NCBI GenBank assembly: GCA_902790135.1
Contig: CADAQM010000001.1
Coordinates: 62,001 to 126,000, forward strand
Length of the DNA stretch: 64,000 nt
Direction of reading: 5' to 3'
Source of the DNA: an uncultured Coriobacteriaceae bacterium
GTDB taxonomy: Bacteria > Actinomycetota > Coriobacteriia > Coriobacteriales > Atopobiaceae
Positions 1 through 8,605 of this stretch are shown here, piece after piece (within the stretch, counting starts at the first letter, position 1; every line of letters starts with the position of its first letter). The notes below the pieces were generated by a model that saw nothing but the letters and a program-made list of their open reading frames with translations, did not search any database and was not told where the DNA came from. The position numbers and the translations under genes were made by a program.

Positions 1-138
1 ACTGGAATCGAACGCCTTGCACAGACCGGAGGCGGCCCTGTTGCCGCAGTGCTTGGGGGTGGTGGGCTCGGCATACTGCTGCTCTCGCATGCACGCGAAG
101 CGACATCCCACAAGAAGCGTTATCGCAGACGCCGTTAG
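1..138 (+). CDS. C-terminal end of a sortase-anchored surface protein (5'-truncated by window edge)
   Basis: The frame open from base 1 ends at TAG 136-138 and encodes 45 residues that make up a whole cell-wall sorting signal. It has an LAQTGG pentapeptide-type motif at residues 6-11, a glycine/leucine-rich membrane segment (about 13-30) and a tail ending in four arginines. The usual LPXTG proline is replaced by alanine. The stop lies 25 nt before the next pilin gene, on the same strand, so this is most likely the first structural gene of the pilus operon (tip or ancillary adhesin). Nothing of its ectodomain is in the window. Confidence 0.8.
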   Translation, partial: TGIERLAQTGGGPVAAVLGGGGLGILLLSHAREATSHKKRYRRRR

Positions 139-163
139 GCCTAAAGAAAGAAGGAGGAGCTCC

Positions 164-1843
164 ATGTACCATCACAAGCAACGCGTGTTGCACGCATCCA
201 TAATGGCTGGCCTGTCATTCTCCCTGGTGACGGGTACGGTGCTGGCACCCCAGCAAGCCCTTGCCGATACGGGCACCATCACCATTCGGCAGCACCACAA
301 CCAGGGAGCCACGTACGATGCCTTTCTGCTCTTTACGGCGCACATCTCGTCCGAGGACAAGGCGACCAACATACAGTGGGCATCCGAGGACATGCAGAGG
401 GCTCTGCTCACCTTTATCGATGAGAACGGATATCGAGAGTGGCTCGCAAGAGAGCATCCAGGCGAGGACGCACACGACAACGCACAGGTTGCCGCAGAGT
501 TCGTCGGGGAATCCATCGGCGGATCTCCTGCTGACGTGGGAGCTGCCACCACGCCTCGTACGACTGCGGCACTCAGCTTCTCGCAAAACCTCGCTCGTGC
601 CCTCGCGAGCGACACCTCACTCGAACATGAGACTGTTGCAGCACAGACCAGCTTCTCCGGAGAGCAGGGCCTTTGGCTCTTTGTGACCACCGACTCCACG
701 ACCGATGCGGCAAATGAGTCCGGAACCGCCCCGCTTTGGATTCCACTTGGTGGGTCTACCAGCGAGATAGATGAGAAGAGCTCGGTACCCACCGTCGACA
801 AGGAGGTCCGCGAGGACTCCACGGGCTCTTGGGGTAAGGTGGCAGATGCCAACACGACACAAGATCTCGGCTATCGCCTCACGGGCACGCTTCCCGCAAA
901 CTTCGGTGCCTATGACAGCTATCACTATCGCTTCACCGACACGCTAGAGCCAGGCTTGAGCATCACGATTCCCGAAGGCAAGAACCTGGCCGACGCTCTG
1001 ACGGTACGCGTGGGTGACCAAGAGGTAGAGGTGGATGGCCAGAAACTCTCCGCAACATTCGAGGACAACGTACTTGTCGTCGACTTCGACAATCTCAAAG
1101 ATCAGGCGTGGGGCGAGTTTGCCATAGGCAAAGACACCAGGATCACTGTCGAGTACACAGCGCACATGACCGACCGGCGCGCCATAGGCGGTACTGGCAA
1201 CCTCAACAGCGTCTACCTCACCTATACCGATGACCCCGTTAGCCAGGGCGACGGTCACACCAACGAGGTCCCCGTCCGCGTCTTTGCATACCGATTGTCA
1301 TTGTCGAAGGTGGACAAGCAGACGGGCGAGCCCATCTCTGGTGCTGGGTTCACCATCCGCGTAAGCGACAAGAACTCCGACGAGGAGTCGAGGGGACTCT
1401 ACGTACAGGCAGACGGATCGCTCGCCTCCTCTGCTCATGAGTTTGTGACGTCAGGTGACGGAACCTTTGAAGTCCGTGGCCTCGATGAGGGCACCTACAT
1501 CATCTCCGAGACAACTGCGCCCAAGGGTTACCTGCGCCTCAATGAGGGCATCACCATCGCAGTCAACTCGGAGCTCAACGGACAGACCATCTCGCTTGCC
1601 AAACTCTCGTCAAACATCTCCGACGCCGATGGTGAAGGACCTGATACCGCGAGAATCGCCGAAGTCAACACGGTCGATGGGGATGCTGGCTCAGTGACCA
1701 TTCAAGTGACTAACGAACGCTTGATCCCGATGCCCCTAACGGGACAGACGGGCTTGAGGGGACCAGTCGGTCTGGGCACGGGACTTGTGGTGCTTGCGGC
1801 AGTGGGTCTTGCTGCCAGACGATCCTCGCGCCACCGCAGCTGA
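164..1843 (+). CDS. major (backbone) pilin-like protein with Cna-B domain and MPLTG sorting signal
   Basis: 559 residues, started at ATG 164 because AAGGAGGAG lies just upstream; the frame is open further 5' but that stretch encodes the preceding gene's tail in another frame. A Sec signal peptide (cleavage after ALA, residue 34) is followed by an N-terminal region, then a pilin-type VDKEV motif (Lys213) in a domain like the isopeptide-forming backbone domains of Gram-positive pilins. A Cna-B/SpaA-like domain follows (starts near SLSKVDKQTG, E-box ISETTAPKGY). The C-terminus has MPLTG, a hydrophobic helix and a basic tail. In this family the Lys is the acceptor for sortase C polymerisation and E-box Glu residues promote internal isopeptide bonds. 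It sits between other sortase substrates and ahead of two sortases, which supports the shaft-subunit role. Polymerisation itself is inferred. Confidence 0.85.
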   Translation: MYHHKQRVLHASIMAGLSFSLVTGTVLAPQQALADTGTITIRQHHNQGATYDAFLLFTAHISSEDKATNIQWASEDMQRALLTFIDENGYREWLAREHPGEDAHDNAQVAAEFVGESIGGSPADVGAATTPRTTAALSFSQNLARALASDTSLEHETVAAQTSFSGEQGLWLFVTTDSTTDAANESGTAPLWIPLGGSTSEIDEKSSVPTVDKEVREDSTGSWGKVADANTTQDLGYRLTGTLPANFGAYDSYHYRFTDTLEPGLSITIPEGKNLADALTVRVGDQEVEVDGQKLSATFEDNVLVVDFDNLKDQAWGEFAIGKDTRITVEYTAHMTDRRAIGGTGNLNSVYLTYTDDPVSQGDGHTNEVPVRVFAYRLSLSKVDKQTGEPISGAGFTIRVSDKNSDEESRGLYVQADGSLASSAHEFVTSGDGTFEVRGLDEGTYIISETTAPKGYLRLNEGITIAVNSELNGQTISLAKLSSNISDADGEGPDTARIAEVNTVDGDAGSVTIQVTNERLIPMPLTGQTGLRGPVGLGTGLVVLAAVGLAARRSSRHRS

Positions 1844-1861
1844 GTGCAGAAAGGAGAGCTC

Positions 1862-4312
1862 ATGACAGAAGGACTTAGGAAGGGCATGTTGGCACTTTGG
1901 GCTGCAGTCTTGGTGAGCCTCGTCACGCTTGCGCCACCCACCAAGGCGTATGCCGCGGCTGCTCCTGGTGATGTGATAACCGTGAATAACGGATCCTATA
2001 TACCCAAGAGCACCTACGGTCAGAGGGTGCGCTTCCACACTGCCGCCGATGGATCGGTCATGTATTGCATAGAGCTGCACGTGAATGGCGGCGGCTCGAC
2101 CCTTCAGACCAAAGTCTCGAGCGACCGCATCACCGGTGCTCTTGGGTACGTGCTCTACCATGGCTACCCAACAACGCGCACTATAAATGGACGGGAATGG
2201 AGCAGCACGGAAGCGCGCTGCATAACGCAGTATGCCATTTGGGTCATGACTGATAATGGAGGCAATGCCAACTCGTCGTTCTGCATGGATATAAAAGAAC
2301 CTTATCGTGAGGCCGTTCAATCTCTCGTAAAAAGAGCGAATAGCTGGGCATCCTCCTCCAATAACGTCGCCTGGGCCCCAGAAAACAACTATGCGCTCAA
2401 ATGTAACCCAATCGACAGCTCAAAACAGAAGATGCTGCTGATGACTGGAATCCTAAAGGGGACTCCAAGTCTTAAGAAGTCTTCGAGTAAGCCTTCAATC
2501 ACCACTGGTAACCCCAACTACTCCCTGGCGGGAGCAGCGTACTCTGTTTTCAAAGAAGACGGAAAGACCGGAACCGGGACATACTTTTATGTCGACTCAA
2601 GTGGCAACGGAACCCTTCGCACGTGGAGAAGCGGCACGAGCCCCCATCCAAATGATCCTGCAGCTTCCCTTCCCGCGGGGTCCTATCGCGTCAAGGAATA
2701 CCGTGCACCGAAAGGCTATGCTCTTGACACCAAGACCTACACCCTCAACGTCGTTGGATTGCAGAAGAACAGCATCGGCGTAACCGATGCGCCACTCGAA
2801 CCAGGAACCCTCTCTCTACAAAAGACGCCTTCATCATCGGACATCACTGACTCGAACGCGTGTTACAGCCTGGAGGGTGCCGAGTATGGGGTCTACAGCA
2901 ACGAGGCCTGCACCGCCGTCGTAGGTACTCTCAAGACTGATGGAAAGGGCGCAAGCAACAAACTATCGATCTCCGAAGGCACCTACTGGGTGAAGGAGTC
3001 CAAGCCCTCCCCCGGGTACCTTCTCGACGACGTTGTCCACAAGGTGACGGTTGTCAAGAACAAGGCCACGGTACTCGAGTGCAAAGAAGCCCCCGCAATG
3101 GACATCGTCGAGGCAGTCGCACAAAAGACGGACGCAGACCTCAAGGAGGCGCAAGCACAAGGCAACGCCAGCCTGGCAGGTGCAGAGTTCATCATCTCGT
3201 ACTATGCAGGCAACTATGAACGAGAGACGCTTCCCGAGTCTCCGACACGCAGCTGGGTAGTCAAGACCGATGCCAACGGATCTGCATGCCTCGACGAAGA
3301 CCATATGGTTTCCGGCGACGACCTGTACCTCTCAGCTGATGGCAATGCTTGTCTACCCCTTGGGACGCTAACCATCTCCGAGACGAAGGCGCCCGAGGGA
3401 TACCGCATCAACGATGACGTGCCTGAGATCAAGCATATCGTCTATGACGGCAATCTTGGCAGAATTGCGACGCGCTATGAGCCACTGGACATAAGCGAGA
3501 AGGTCATCCGTGGGGGGCTTAAGGTTCGCAAGGCAAACGCCGATGGCCAGGGCTTGGCTGGCGCATGCTTTTCAATCACCAATAGCTCATCTGGGCAGGT
3601 CGTCGTGGATGGCAAGGCATATGCGCCGGGAGAGGTCTGCCTCACCATCACGAGTGGCGAGGACGGCATTGCAGCGACCAAGGCCGATGCCCTCCCCTAT
3701 GGCAGCTACACCGTCATGGAGACACAGCCGCCCGCTGGGTATCTTCTCAACGAGAGCTGGTCGAAGTCGGTAAACGTGAGCTCAGACGGGGAGCTACTGG
3801 ACCTGACGGACGACCCCTGCGTAGATGCTCCCCTGAGCACGTCAGTGACTCTGAGCGCGACCAAGCTCTTCGATGGGGTGAGCCAGAACCTTCGACTTGA
3901 GGAAGGAATGTTCTCCTTCACATTGAGCGATGAGCAGGGCACCGTGTTGCAGACCAAGAGCAACGATGCCAAGGGCAACGTGGCGTTCGATCCCATCACC
4001 TACGACGTGACGCAGGCGGGCGGCCATGTCTACACCATCAAGGAGATTGTCGGCACCAACGAGCTGATTGTTTACGACAGCCATGAGGAGCATGTCACTG
4101 TAGATGTGAAAGTCCAAGACGATGGCAGTCTCACGACAGAGGTGACAGGCGACGAGGATGGCGCAGTCTTTAGGAACAAGACGGTTGACGAGCTGCCGAT
4201 GCCCCTGACCGGAGGAGACGGAGTCGACATGCCCCTAGCGGGCATGAGTGGCTTAGCGTGCACAGCCGTCATGGGACTGCGTCGAAGTCGACACAAAGGA
4301 ACCCACGCATGA
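1862..4312 (+). CDS. thioester-domain (TQXA) pilus adhesin with tandem Cna-B repeats
   Basis: 816 residues from ATG 1862, preceded by AAGGAGAG. Signal peptide about 1-33. Residues 40-190 match a TQXA thioester domain: MYCIE (Cys69) and ITQYAIW (Gln123) are the two residues that form the Cys-Gln thioester in streptococcal adhesins, which can bond covalently to host surface proteins. After this come at least four Cna-B/SpaA-like beta domains, each closing with an E-box such as VKEYRAPKGY, VKESKPSPGY, ISETKAPEGY or METQPPAGY. A collagen-binding-type B region follows (about residues 655-775), and LPMPLTGG plus a short hydrophobic segment and basic tail ends the protein. It is probably the pilus tip or base adhesin that fixes the bacterium to host tissue. 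Its stop overlaps the sortase start (ATGA). Confidence 0.88.
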   Translation: MTEGLRKGMLALWAAVLVSLVTLAPPTKAYAAAAPGDVITVNNGSYIPKSTYGQRVRFHTAADGSVMYCIELHVNGGGSTLQTKVSSDRITGALGYVLYHGYPTTRTINGREWSSTEARCITQYAIWVMTDNGGNANSSFCMDIKEPYREAVQSLVKRANSWASSSNNVAWAPENNYALKCNPIDSSKQKMLLMTGILKGTPSLKKSSSKPSITTGNPNYSLAGAAYSVFKEDGKTGTGTYFYVDSSGNGTLRTWRSGTSPHPNDPAASLPAGSYRVKEYRAPKGYALDTKTYTLNVVGLQKNSIGVTDAPLEPGTLSLQKTPSSSDITDSNACYSLEGAEYGVYSNEACTAVVGTLKTDGKGASNKLSISEGTYWVKESKPSPGYLLDDVVHKVTVVKNKATVLECKEAPAMDIVEAVAQKTDADLKEAQAQGNASLAGAEFIISYYAGNYERETLPESPTRSWVVKTDANGSACLDEDHMVSGDDLYLSADGNACLPLGTLTISETKAPEGYRINDDVPEIKHIVYDGNLGRIATRYEPLDISEKVIRGGLKVRKANADGQGLAGACFSITNSSSGQVVVDGKAYAPGEVCLTITSGEDGIAATKADALPYGSYTVMETQPPAGYLLNESWSKSVNVSSDGELLDLTDDPCVDAPLSTSVTLSATKLFDGVSQNLRLEEGMFSFTLSDEQGTVLQTKSNDAKGNVAFDPITYDVTQAGGHVYTIKEIVGTNELIVYDSHEEHVTVDVKVQDDGSLTTEVTGDEDGAVFRNKTVDELPMPLTGGDGVDMPLAGMSGLACTAVMGLRRSRHKGTHA

Positions 4313-5301
4313 CTGGAGCGCGCAGGAGGGCCACGAGGCGCAAGGAGACGCGTAGGCGCTCTCGCAATGGTACGGGGATGCGCAGGCACATGATCGACCT
4401 GCTCCTGATGGCCCTCCTGTCCTTTGGCCTCGTGAACGCGCTCGAGCCCGTAGCTTGTGACCTGTACTCCTCCGCCAAGGCCGACCAGGTGATTTCGGGA
4501 ATCACAGACCGCGTCGACGAGACCAATGACGAGAGGCGCCTCGTAGCGCTCGCCCAGGCGCAGGCATATAACCTGAGCCTGGGCGGCGAGGGGGCTTCCT
4601 TGAACAATGCCGGCATGAAAGGGGGCAACGAGGGACAGGATGACATCCTCGAGGTGGCACATCGCATTGAGAACGAATCGATCTCGCCTTATGAGGAGCA
4701 GCTCAGCGATACGCAGATGGCAGCCATGTGCTGGATCGAAATCCCGGCGATAGCGGTGCGAGAACCCATCTACCACGGCACGAGCGACGCAACGCTCTCC
4801 ATGGGAGTCGGCCATCTGTCATGGTCATCGCTACCCGTAGGAGGAACATCCAGCCACTGCGTGCTTGCGGCACACAGCGCCATGGAGAAGACACGCATGT
4901 TCGACCAGCTCGACAGGCTTTCGGAGGGAGACGTGTTCACGCTTCATGTGCTCGGAGACGCATACAGCTACGAGGTCTATTCGACTGAGGTCGTCCTACC
5001 CAAGGACGCGCCAGACGCCTGTCAGATCGTAGGGGGCCAGGACCTCTGCACGCTTGTGACCTGCACGCCATATGCAATCAACTCACATCGATTACTGGTT
5101 CATGGAAAACGCGTCCCATACAAGGCAACTCCGCAACAGCCAACGCGCCAACTGCGCGCCGTTGCGACAAGCAGGCAGGCACGCCCCCTGCTCAGCCTGC
5201 TTGCTGCTGCGGGCATAGCCTTGGTGGTCTTGCTCATCGTGCGCACGGCCAGACTCATGGGTCGTCAGGTGCACGGACGTGAAGTTAGGGGACGGACGTG
5301 A
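4309..5301 (+). CDS. class C (pilin-polymerising) sortase
   Basis: 330 residues. ATG 4309 overlaps the adhesin stop as ATGA, with AAAGGA upstream, so translation is probably coupled. An arginine-rich cytoplasmic N-terminus and a membrane helix (about 28-48) precede the sortase barrel. Catalytic residues are visible: His189 (LAAHS), Cys252 in LCTLVTC and Arg261 in NSHRLLVHGKR. The TLVTCTPY.INSHRL signature and the second membrane helix near the C-terminus (about 285-310) are class C features. A possible lid motif (SPY, residues 126-128) lies ahead of the catalytic domain. Expected role: transpeptidation joining pilin subunits through their MPLTG-type motif to a pilin lysine. Confidence 0.9.
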   Translation: MTGARRRATRRKETRRRSRNGTGMRRHMIDLLLMALLSFGLVNALEPVACDLYSSAKADQVISGITDRVDETNDERRLVALAQAQAYNLSLGGEGASLNNAGMKGGNEGQDDILEVAHRIENESISPYEEQLSDTQMAAMCWIEIPAIAVREPIYHGTSDATLSMGVGHLSWSSLPVGGTSSHCVLAAHSAMEKTRMFDQLDRLSEGDVFTLHVLGDAYSYEVYSTEVVLPKDAPDACQIVGGQDLCTLVTCTPYAINSHRLLVHGKRVPYKATPQQPTRQLRAVATSRQARPLLSLLAAAGIALVVLLIVRTARLMGRQVHGREVRGRT

Positions 5302-6062
5302 ACGCCATGCGATACGGGAGGACAACCGTTGCTGTCAGGCTTCTCGGCTGGCTGCTGCTCGTCTCTGGTCTTACGCTTGTGCTTGTTCAGAAGCGGGAAG
5401 CCCACGCGCTCAAGGCACTCTCCGATGAGGTGCACGCACAACGTGACGTGCGCGTCTACCACGGTCCCGACATCAACGTCGAGTCAGGGCTCGACTGGGA
5501 AAGCCTCAAGACGATCAACCCAGACGTGGCGGCCTGGGTTCGGGTGGAGGGATCAGACATAGACCTGCCCGTCATGGCGCCTTCGAATGGTGACATGAGC
5601 TATTACCTTCAGCATGACCTGTGGGGCAATCGTGCGCTCACGGGAGTGCCCTTCCTTGATCATCGCTGCACAGCAGATGACATCCACCGGTTGGTCTATG
5701 GGCATCGACTCTATCTCGGAGGACAGTTCAGCGCACTCCAAAAGGCATATCAACAGGAGGTGTTTGATAGCATCGGGGTCTGTCAGTGGAGCACGCCGTC
5801 GGGTGGTACAACACGCCTCGTACCGTACTGCGCTTCGCGCCGCAACGCATGGTATGCAGACATTCAACGCTTTGACCTGCGCGAAGATGGACTTGAGCCC
5901 TGGCTTAGGGATCTTGTGGCAGACGCGGGGGCAAGCTCGGCAGATGCCGAGTCTCTTGCTGGCCAAGCACGATCCGCAGTGACGCTTGTCACCTGCTCGT
6001 CTGAACTATCAGGACAGCCATGGCGCACGATTGTCGTGTTCGTGGAGGTGAGTGAAGATTAG
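5298..6062 (+). CDS. class B-like sortase
   Basis: 254 residues from GTG 5298, which overlaps the upstream stop (GTGA) and has AGGGGA at a normal distance; ATG 5307 is an alternative. One N-terminal membrane anchor (about 12-30). The fold follows class B sortases: INPDVAAWVRVEGSDIDLPVM, SYYLQHDLWG and GVPFLDHRC. Catalytic His136 (VYGHR), Cys233 (LVTCSS) and Arg243 (PWRT) are present. There is no C-terminal membrane segment, unlike the neighbouring class C enzyme. In pilus loci a second sortase often attaches the finished fibre to peptidoglycan or acts on one particular subunit; which applies here is not visible. Its end overlaps the convergent NUDIX gene by 4 nt. Confidence 0.85.
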   Translation: MNAMRYGRTTVAVRLLGWLLLVSGLTLVLVQKREAHALKALSDEVHAQRDVRVYHGPDINVESGLDWESLKTINPDVAAWVRVEGSDIDLPVMAPSNGDMSYYLQHDLWGNRALTGVPFLDHRCTADDIHRLVYGHRLYLGGQFSALQKAYQQEVFDSIGVCQWSTPSGGTTRLVPYCASRRNAWYADIQRFDLREDGLEPWLRDLVADAGASSADAESLAGQARSAVTLVTCSSELSGQPWRTIVVFVEVSED

Positions 6063-6598
6063 CCGAACAGTTTGTCGAGCAAGCCCAGACGCTCGAGCTT
6101 GAGCCAGGCAACGTAAAGCGCCGGATAGACGGCAGACCCATCGTCAATCATCCGCTCGACCTCTTGACGACTCAAGAGCACCAGCTCGGTCTGCTCCCCA
6201 CGGTCAAGGTTTCGTGCACAGGTGCCCGTGCTCTTACCCGCAAAAATATGGCAGCGCTCGTCAGTGGAGCCTACCGAGGGATAGACCATGCCAAGGTCGA
6301 TAAGCTCGCCTGCGACGAGGCCCACCTCCTCAGCAAGCTCGCGGGTTGCAGCCTCCCGTGGGGTCTCTCCCCGCTCGATGCCGCCAGCCGGAAGCTCAAG
6401 TTGCCAGCTACCAACCGAATACCGATACTGGCGCACCATGGCGAGGCGCCCTTCCACCGTCACGAAGCAGCAGGAAAATCCACGCATCCGCACAATGGAA
6501 TACGGCGAGGGGCCCTCGGGAGTGGTGAGCTCACCCAGCTCGATGCGATAGCGTCCGAGCTCCTGGGAACTGATCGTACGGTATTCAAACGGCTCCAT
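6059..6598 (-). CDS. NUDIX hydrolase, ADP-ribose pyrophosphatase-like
   Basis: 179 residues. The ATG at 6598 (MEPFEYRTIS) is preferred; the frame runs further upstream but only through the terminator hairpin and the 3' end of ackA. The NUDIX box is complete, starting GGIERGETPREAA and continuing RELAEEVGL, with the preceding WQLELPAG strand typical of ADP-ribose pyrophosphatases. It is expected to hydrolyse nucleoside diphosphate-X compounds such as ADP-ribose to AMP. It follows acetate kinase on the same strand, but a strong hairpin separates them. Its stop overlaps the convergent sortase stop. Confidence 0.85.
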   Translation of the reverse strand: MEPFEYRTISSQELGRYRIELGELTTPEGPSPYSIVRMRGFSCCFVTVEGRLAMVRQYRYSVGSWQLELPAGGIERGETPREAATRELAEEVGLVAGELIDLGMVYPSVGSTDERCHIFAGKSTGTCARNLDRGEQTELVLLSRQEVERMIDDGSAVYPALYVAWLKLERLGLLDKLFG

Positions 6599-6616
6599 GG
6601 CACCTCCCACAGCGAG

Positions 6617-6645
6617 ATGCCCCGGAGCAGAGTGCTCCGGGGCAT
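6617..6645 (-). terminator. 13-bp stem-loop downstream of ackA
   Basis: Perfect 13-bp inverted repeat (arms 6617-6629 and 6633-6645, ATGCCCCGGAGCA and complement) with a GAG loop, between ackA and the NUDIX gene. No U-tract follows on either strand, so it may attenuate transcription or protect the 3' end as much as terminate. Confidence 0.6.
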
Positions 6646-6672
6646 CAGAGTCAGCACAAATGCAGGTCGGAC

Positions 6673-7845
6673 TTAGCCGAGCAGCTCGGCAACGTCGAGG
6701 GCGATCATGTACTCCTCGTTGGTGGGAACGACGAGCACGTGAATCTTGCTGTCGGCAGCGGAGATGTCGCGGACCTTGTCGGAACGGACGCGGTTCTTCT
6801 CGTCGTCGATCTTGACGCCGAGCCACGCAAGCTTCTTGGCGACCTCGGCACGCATGGTGGAAGAGTTCTCGCCGATGCCAGCAGAGAAGGCGATGGTGTC
6901 GATGCCCTCGTTGGCCTGAGCCATCTCGCAGACGAGCTGGGCCGTGCGATAGGCGAACATCTCAATGGCCATACGGGCGTTGTTGTCACCGTCGTCGGCA
7001 GCAAGCTCGATGTCACGCGAGTCAGAGCTGATGCCAGAGATGGCCAGCAGGCCGGACTGCTTGTTCATCATGGTGTCGACCTCGTCGACCGTGTAGCCGC
7101 CCACGCGCTGCAGGTAGCAGACGGTAGCCGGGTCGATGGTGCCGCAGCGGGTGCCCATGATGAGACCATCGAGCGGGGTGAGGCCCATGGTGGTGTCCAT
7201 GTTGCGGCCGTCAGTGATGGCGCACAGCGAGGCGCCAGAGCCGAGGTGGCAGCTCACGAGCTTGTGAACGTCGTCGCCGAGGAACTCCTTGGTGGCACGC
7301 CAGATGTAGCGGTGACTGGTGCCGTGGGCGCCGTACTTGCGGATGTGCAGCTTGTCGACCACGTCGCGCGGAAGGGCGTAGCGATGCGCGCGCTCGGGAA
7401 TCGCATAGTGGAAGGAGGTGTCGGCCACGACCACGTTGCCCTTGTCGGGGAACAGCTCACGGCAGACCTCGATGGCGTCAGCCTCGGCATAGTTGTGCAG
7501 CGGTGCCAGCGGGGCGACCTCGCGAACCCAGCCGAGCGACTCGTCGGTGACGACCTTGCTCTCGGGGAAGTACCAGCCACCCTGAACGACGCGATGGCCG
7601 ATGCCGATGAAGTCCTTGCCAGTGGCATTGATGATGTCGATGACATACTGCATAGCCGTCTTGTGATCAGGCAGCGGAGCCTCGATCTTCTGCTTGCCCT
7701 CGACAGCGATGGACTCGTAGCCCACGAATGCGCCGTCGATGCCGATGCGCTCGCAGTTGCCCTTGGCGTAGACCTCACGGGTGTCCACATCGAGCAGCTG
7801 GAACTTGAGCGACGAGCTACCCGCATTGATGACCAGAACGTTCAT
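6673..7845 (-). CDS. ackA: acetate kinase
   Basis: 390 residues, close to the family's usual 400. Starts MNVLVINAGSSSLKFQ, the ASKHA-fold phosphate loop of acetate kinases; further signatures are VVADTSFH, HGTSHRY, CHLGSGASLCAI, TMGLTPLDGL and FSAGIGENS. AGAGGGGAA precedes the ATG. It converts acetyl phosphate and ADP to acetate and ATP, the usual last ATP-yielding step of acetogenic fermentation. A phosphotransacetylase gene is not adjacent in this window, so the pair is split or the partner lies elsewhere. The complementary strand carries a 392-codon open frame that is only a shadow of its codon bias. Confidence 0.97.
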   Translation of the reverse strand: MNVLVINAGSSSLKFQLLDVDTREVYAKGNCERIGIDGAFVGYESIAVEGKQKIEAPLPDHKTAMQYVIDIINATGKDFIGIGHRVVQGGWYFPESKVVTDESLGWVREVAPLAPLHNYAEADAIEVCRELFPDKGNVVVADTSFHYAIPERAHRYALPRDVVDKLHIRKYGAHGTSHRYIWRATKEFLGDDVHKLVSCHLGSGASLCAITDGRNMDTTMGLTPLDGLIMGTRCGTIDPATVCYLQRVGGYTVDEVDTMMNKQSGLLAISGISSDSRDIELAADDGDNNARMAIEMFAYRTAQLVCEMAQANEGIDTIAFSAGIGENSSTMRAEVAKKLAWLGVKIDDEKNRVRSDKVRDISAADSKIHVLVVPTNEEYMIALDVAELLG

Positions 7846-7968
7846 GCAATTCCCCTCTCAGGTGATACCTTGTCAAAGCGACTGTATCTAATCATACGTC
7901 TGTTGCACAAAAACTAGGTTCCCAAATCCCCTGCCAACCGTATCCACGCAAGACGGGAACAACTCGTG

Positions 7969-8313
7969 CTACTCGGCCAAAAGCGAGCTTCCGAGGAAGC
8001 GGCCGCCGAGCACGTGCAGGTGCAGATGCTTGACCACCTGATCGGCGTCGGGACCTGCGTTGGTTATCACGCGGAAGCCGCTCTCGCTGACGCCCTCCGC
8101 CTTGGCCACCTCGTCGATGGCATGCGCCATGGCCGCGAGGGTCTCGGCAGGCACACCGTCCACGATGGTCTCGTGGTGGGCCTTGGGCACCACGAGCACA
8201 TGGGTGGGCGCGGCAGGGTTCATGTCGCGGAACGCGCAGACAAGATCGTCCTCGTAGACGTAGTCGGACTCGATCACGTGATTGGCGATCTTGCAGAAGA
8301 TGCAGTCATCCAT
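7969..8313 (-). CDS. HIT-family (HinT-like) nucleotide hydrolase
   Basis: 114 residues. Begins MDDCIFCKIANH with the CxxC of bacterial HinT proteins, continues with AFRDMNPAAPTHVLVVPK and ends with the catalytic histidine triad HLHLHV near residue 100. HinT proteins cleave adenosine phosphoramidates and related adducts. AGGGGGAA is upstream of the ATG. It is 22 nt downstream of xseB on the same strand and probably shares its transcript. Confidence 0.93.
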   Translation of the reverse strand: MDDCIFCKIANHVIESDYVYEDDLVCAFRDMNPAAPTHVLVVPKAHHETIVDGVPAETLAAMAHAIDEVAKAEGVSESGFRVITNAGPDADQVVKHLHLHVLGGRFLGSSLLAE

Positions 8314-8335
8314 GGGATTCCCCCTCTAGTTGAAC

Positions 8336-8605
8336 CTACTCGTCGAGAAATGCGGTCGAAGGCGCTGAGGCGGTGTCGACCAGCTGGGCAGGAGCCTCTG
8401 CCTGGTCGGTCAGCTCCTGCACGCGCTGCTCGGCCTTTGCCAGGCGCTCGCGCAGGCTTGCAAGAAGCTCCACTCCCCTACCATAGCGCTCGAGAGACTC
8501 CTCGAGCTCGAGGTCGCCCTTCTCAAGCGCCCTCACGATCGTCTCGAGCTCGATCGACGCCTCCTTGAAGGTCATCTCATCGACATTGCGCAGCTCGTCT
8601 GCCAT
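8336..8605 (-). CDS. xseB: exodeoxyribonuclease VII small subunit
   Basis: 89 residues, matching the XseB pattern: MTFKEASIELETIVRALEKGDLELEESL, then a second helix (YGRGVELLASLRERLAKAEQRVQEL). The protein is a short helical hairpin that binds XseA in multiple copies to form the single-strand DNA exonuclease. The first base of its start codon overlaps the last base of the xseA stop, so translation is coupled to the large subunit. Confidence 0.95.
   Translation of the reverse strand: MADELRNVDEMTFKEASIELETIVRALEKGDLELEESLERYGRGVELLASLRERLAKAEQRVQELTDQAEAPAQLVDTASAPSTAFLDE

Noticed and set aside
6739-7917. 392-codon plus-strand open frame opposite acetate kinase
   Set aside because: It is the complement of a highly biased high-GC gene; the product is a Val/Asp/Gly-rich string with no motif or ribosome site, and ackA on the other strand is certain.
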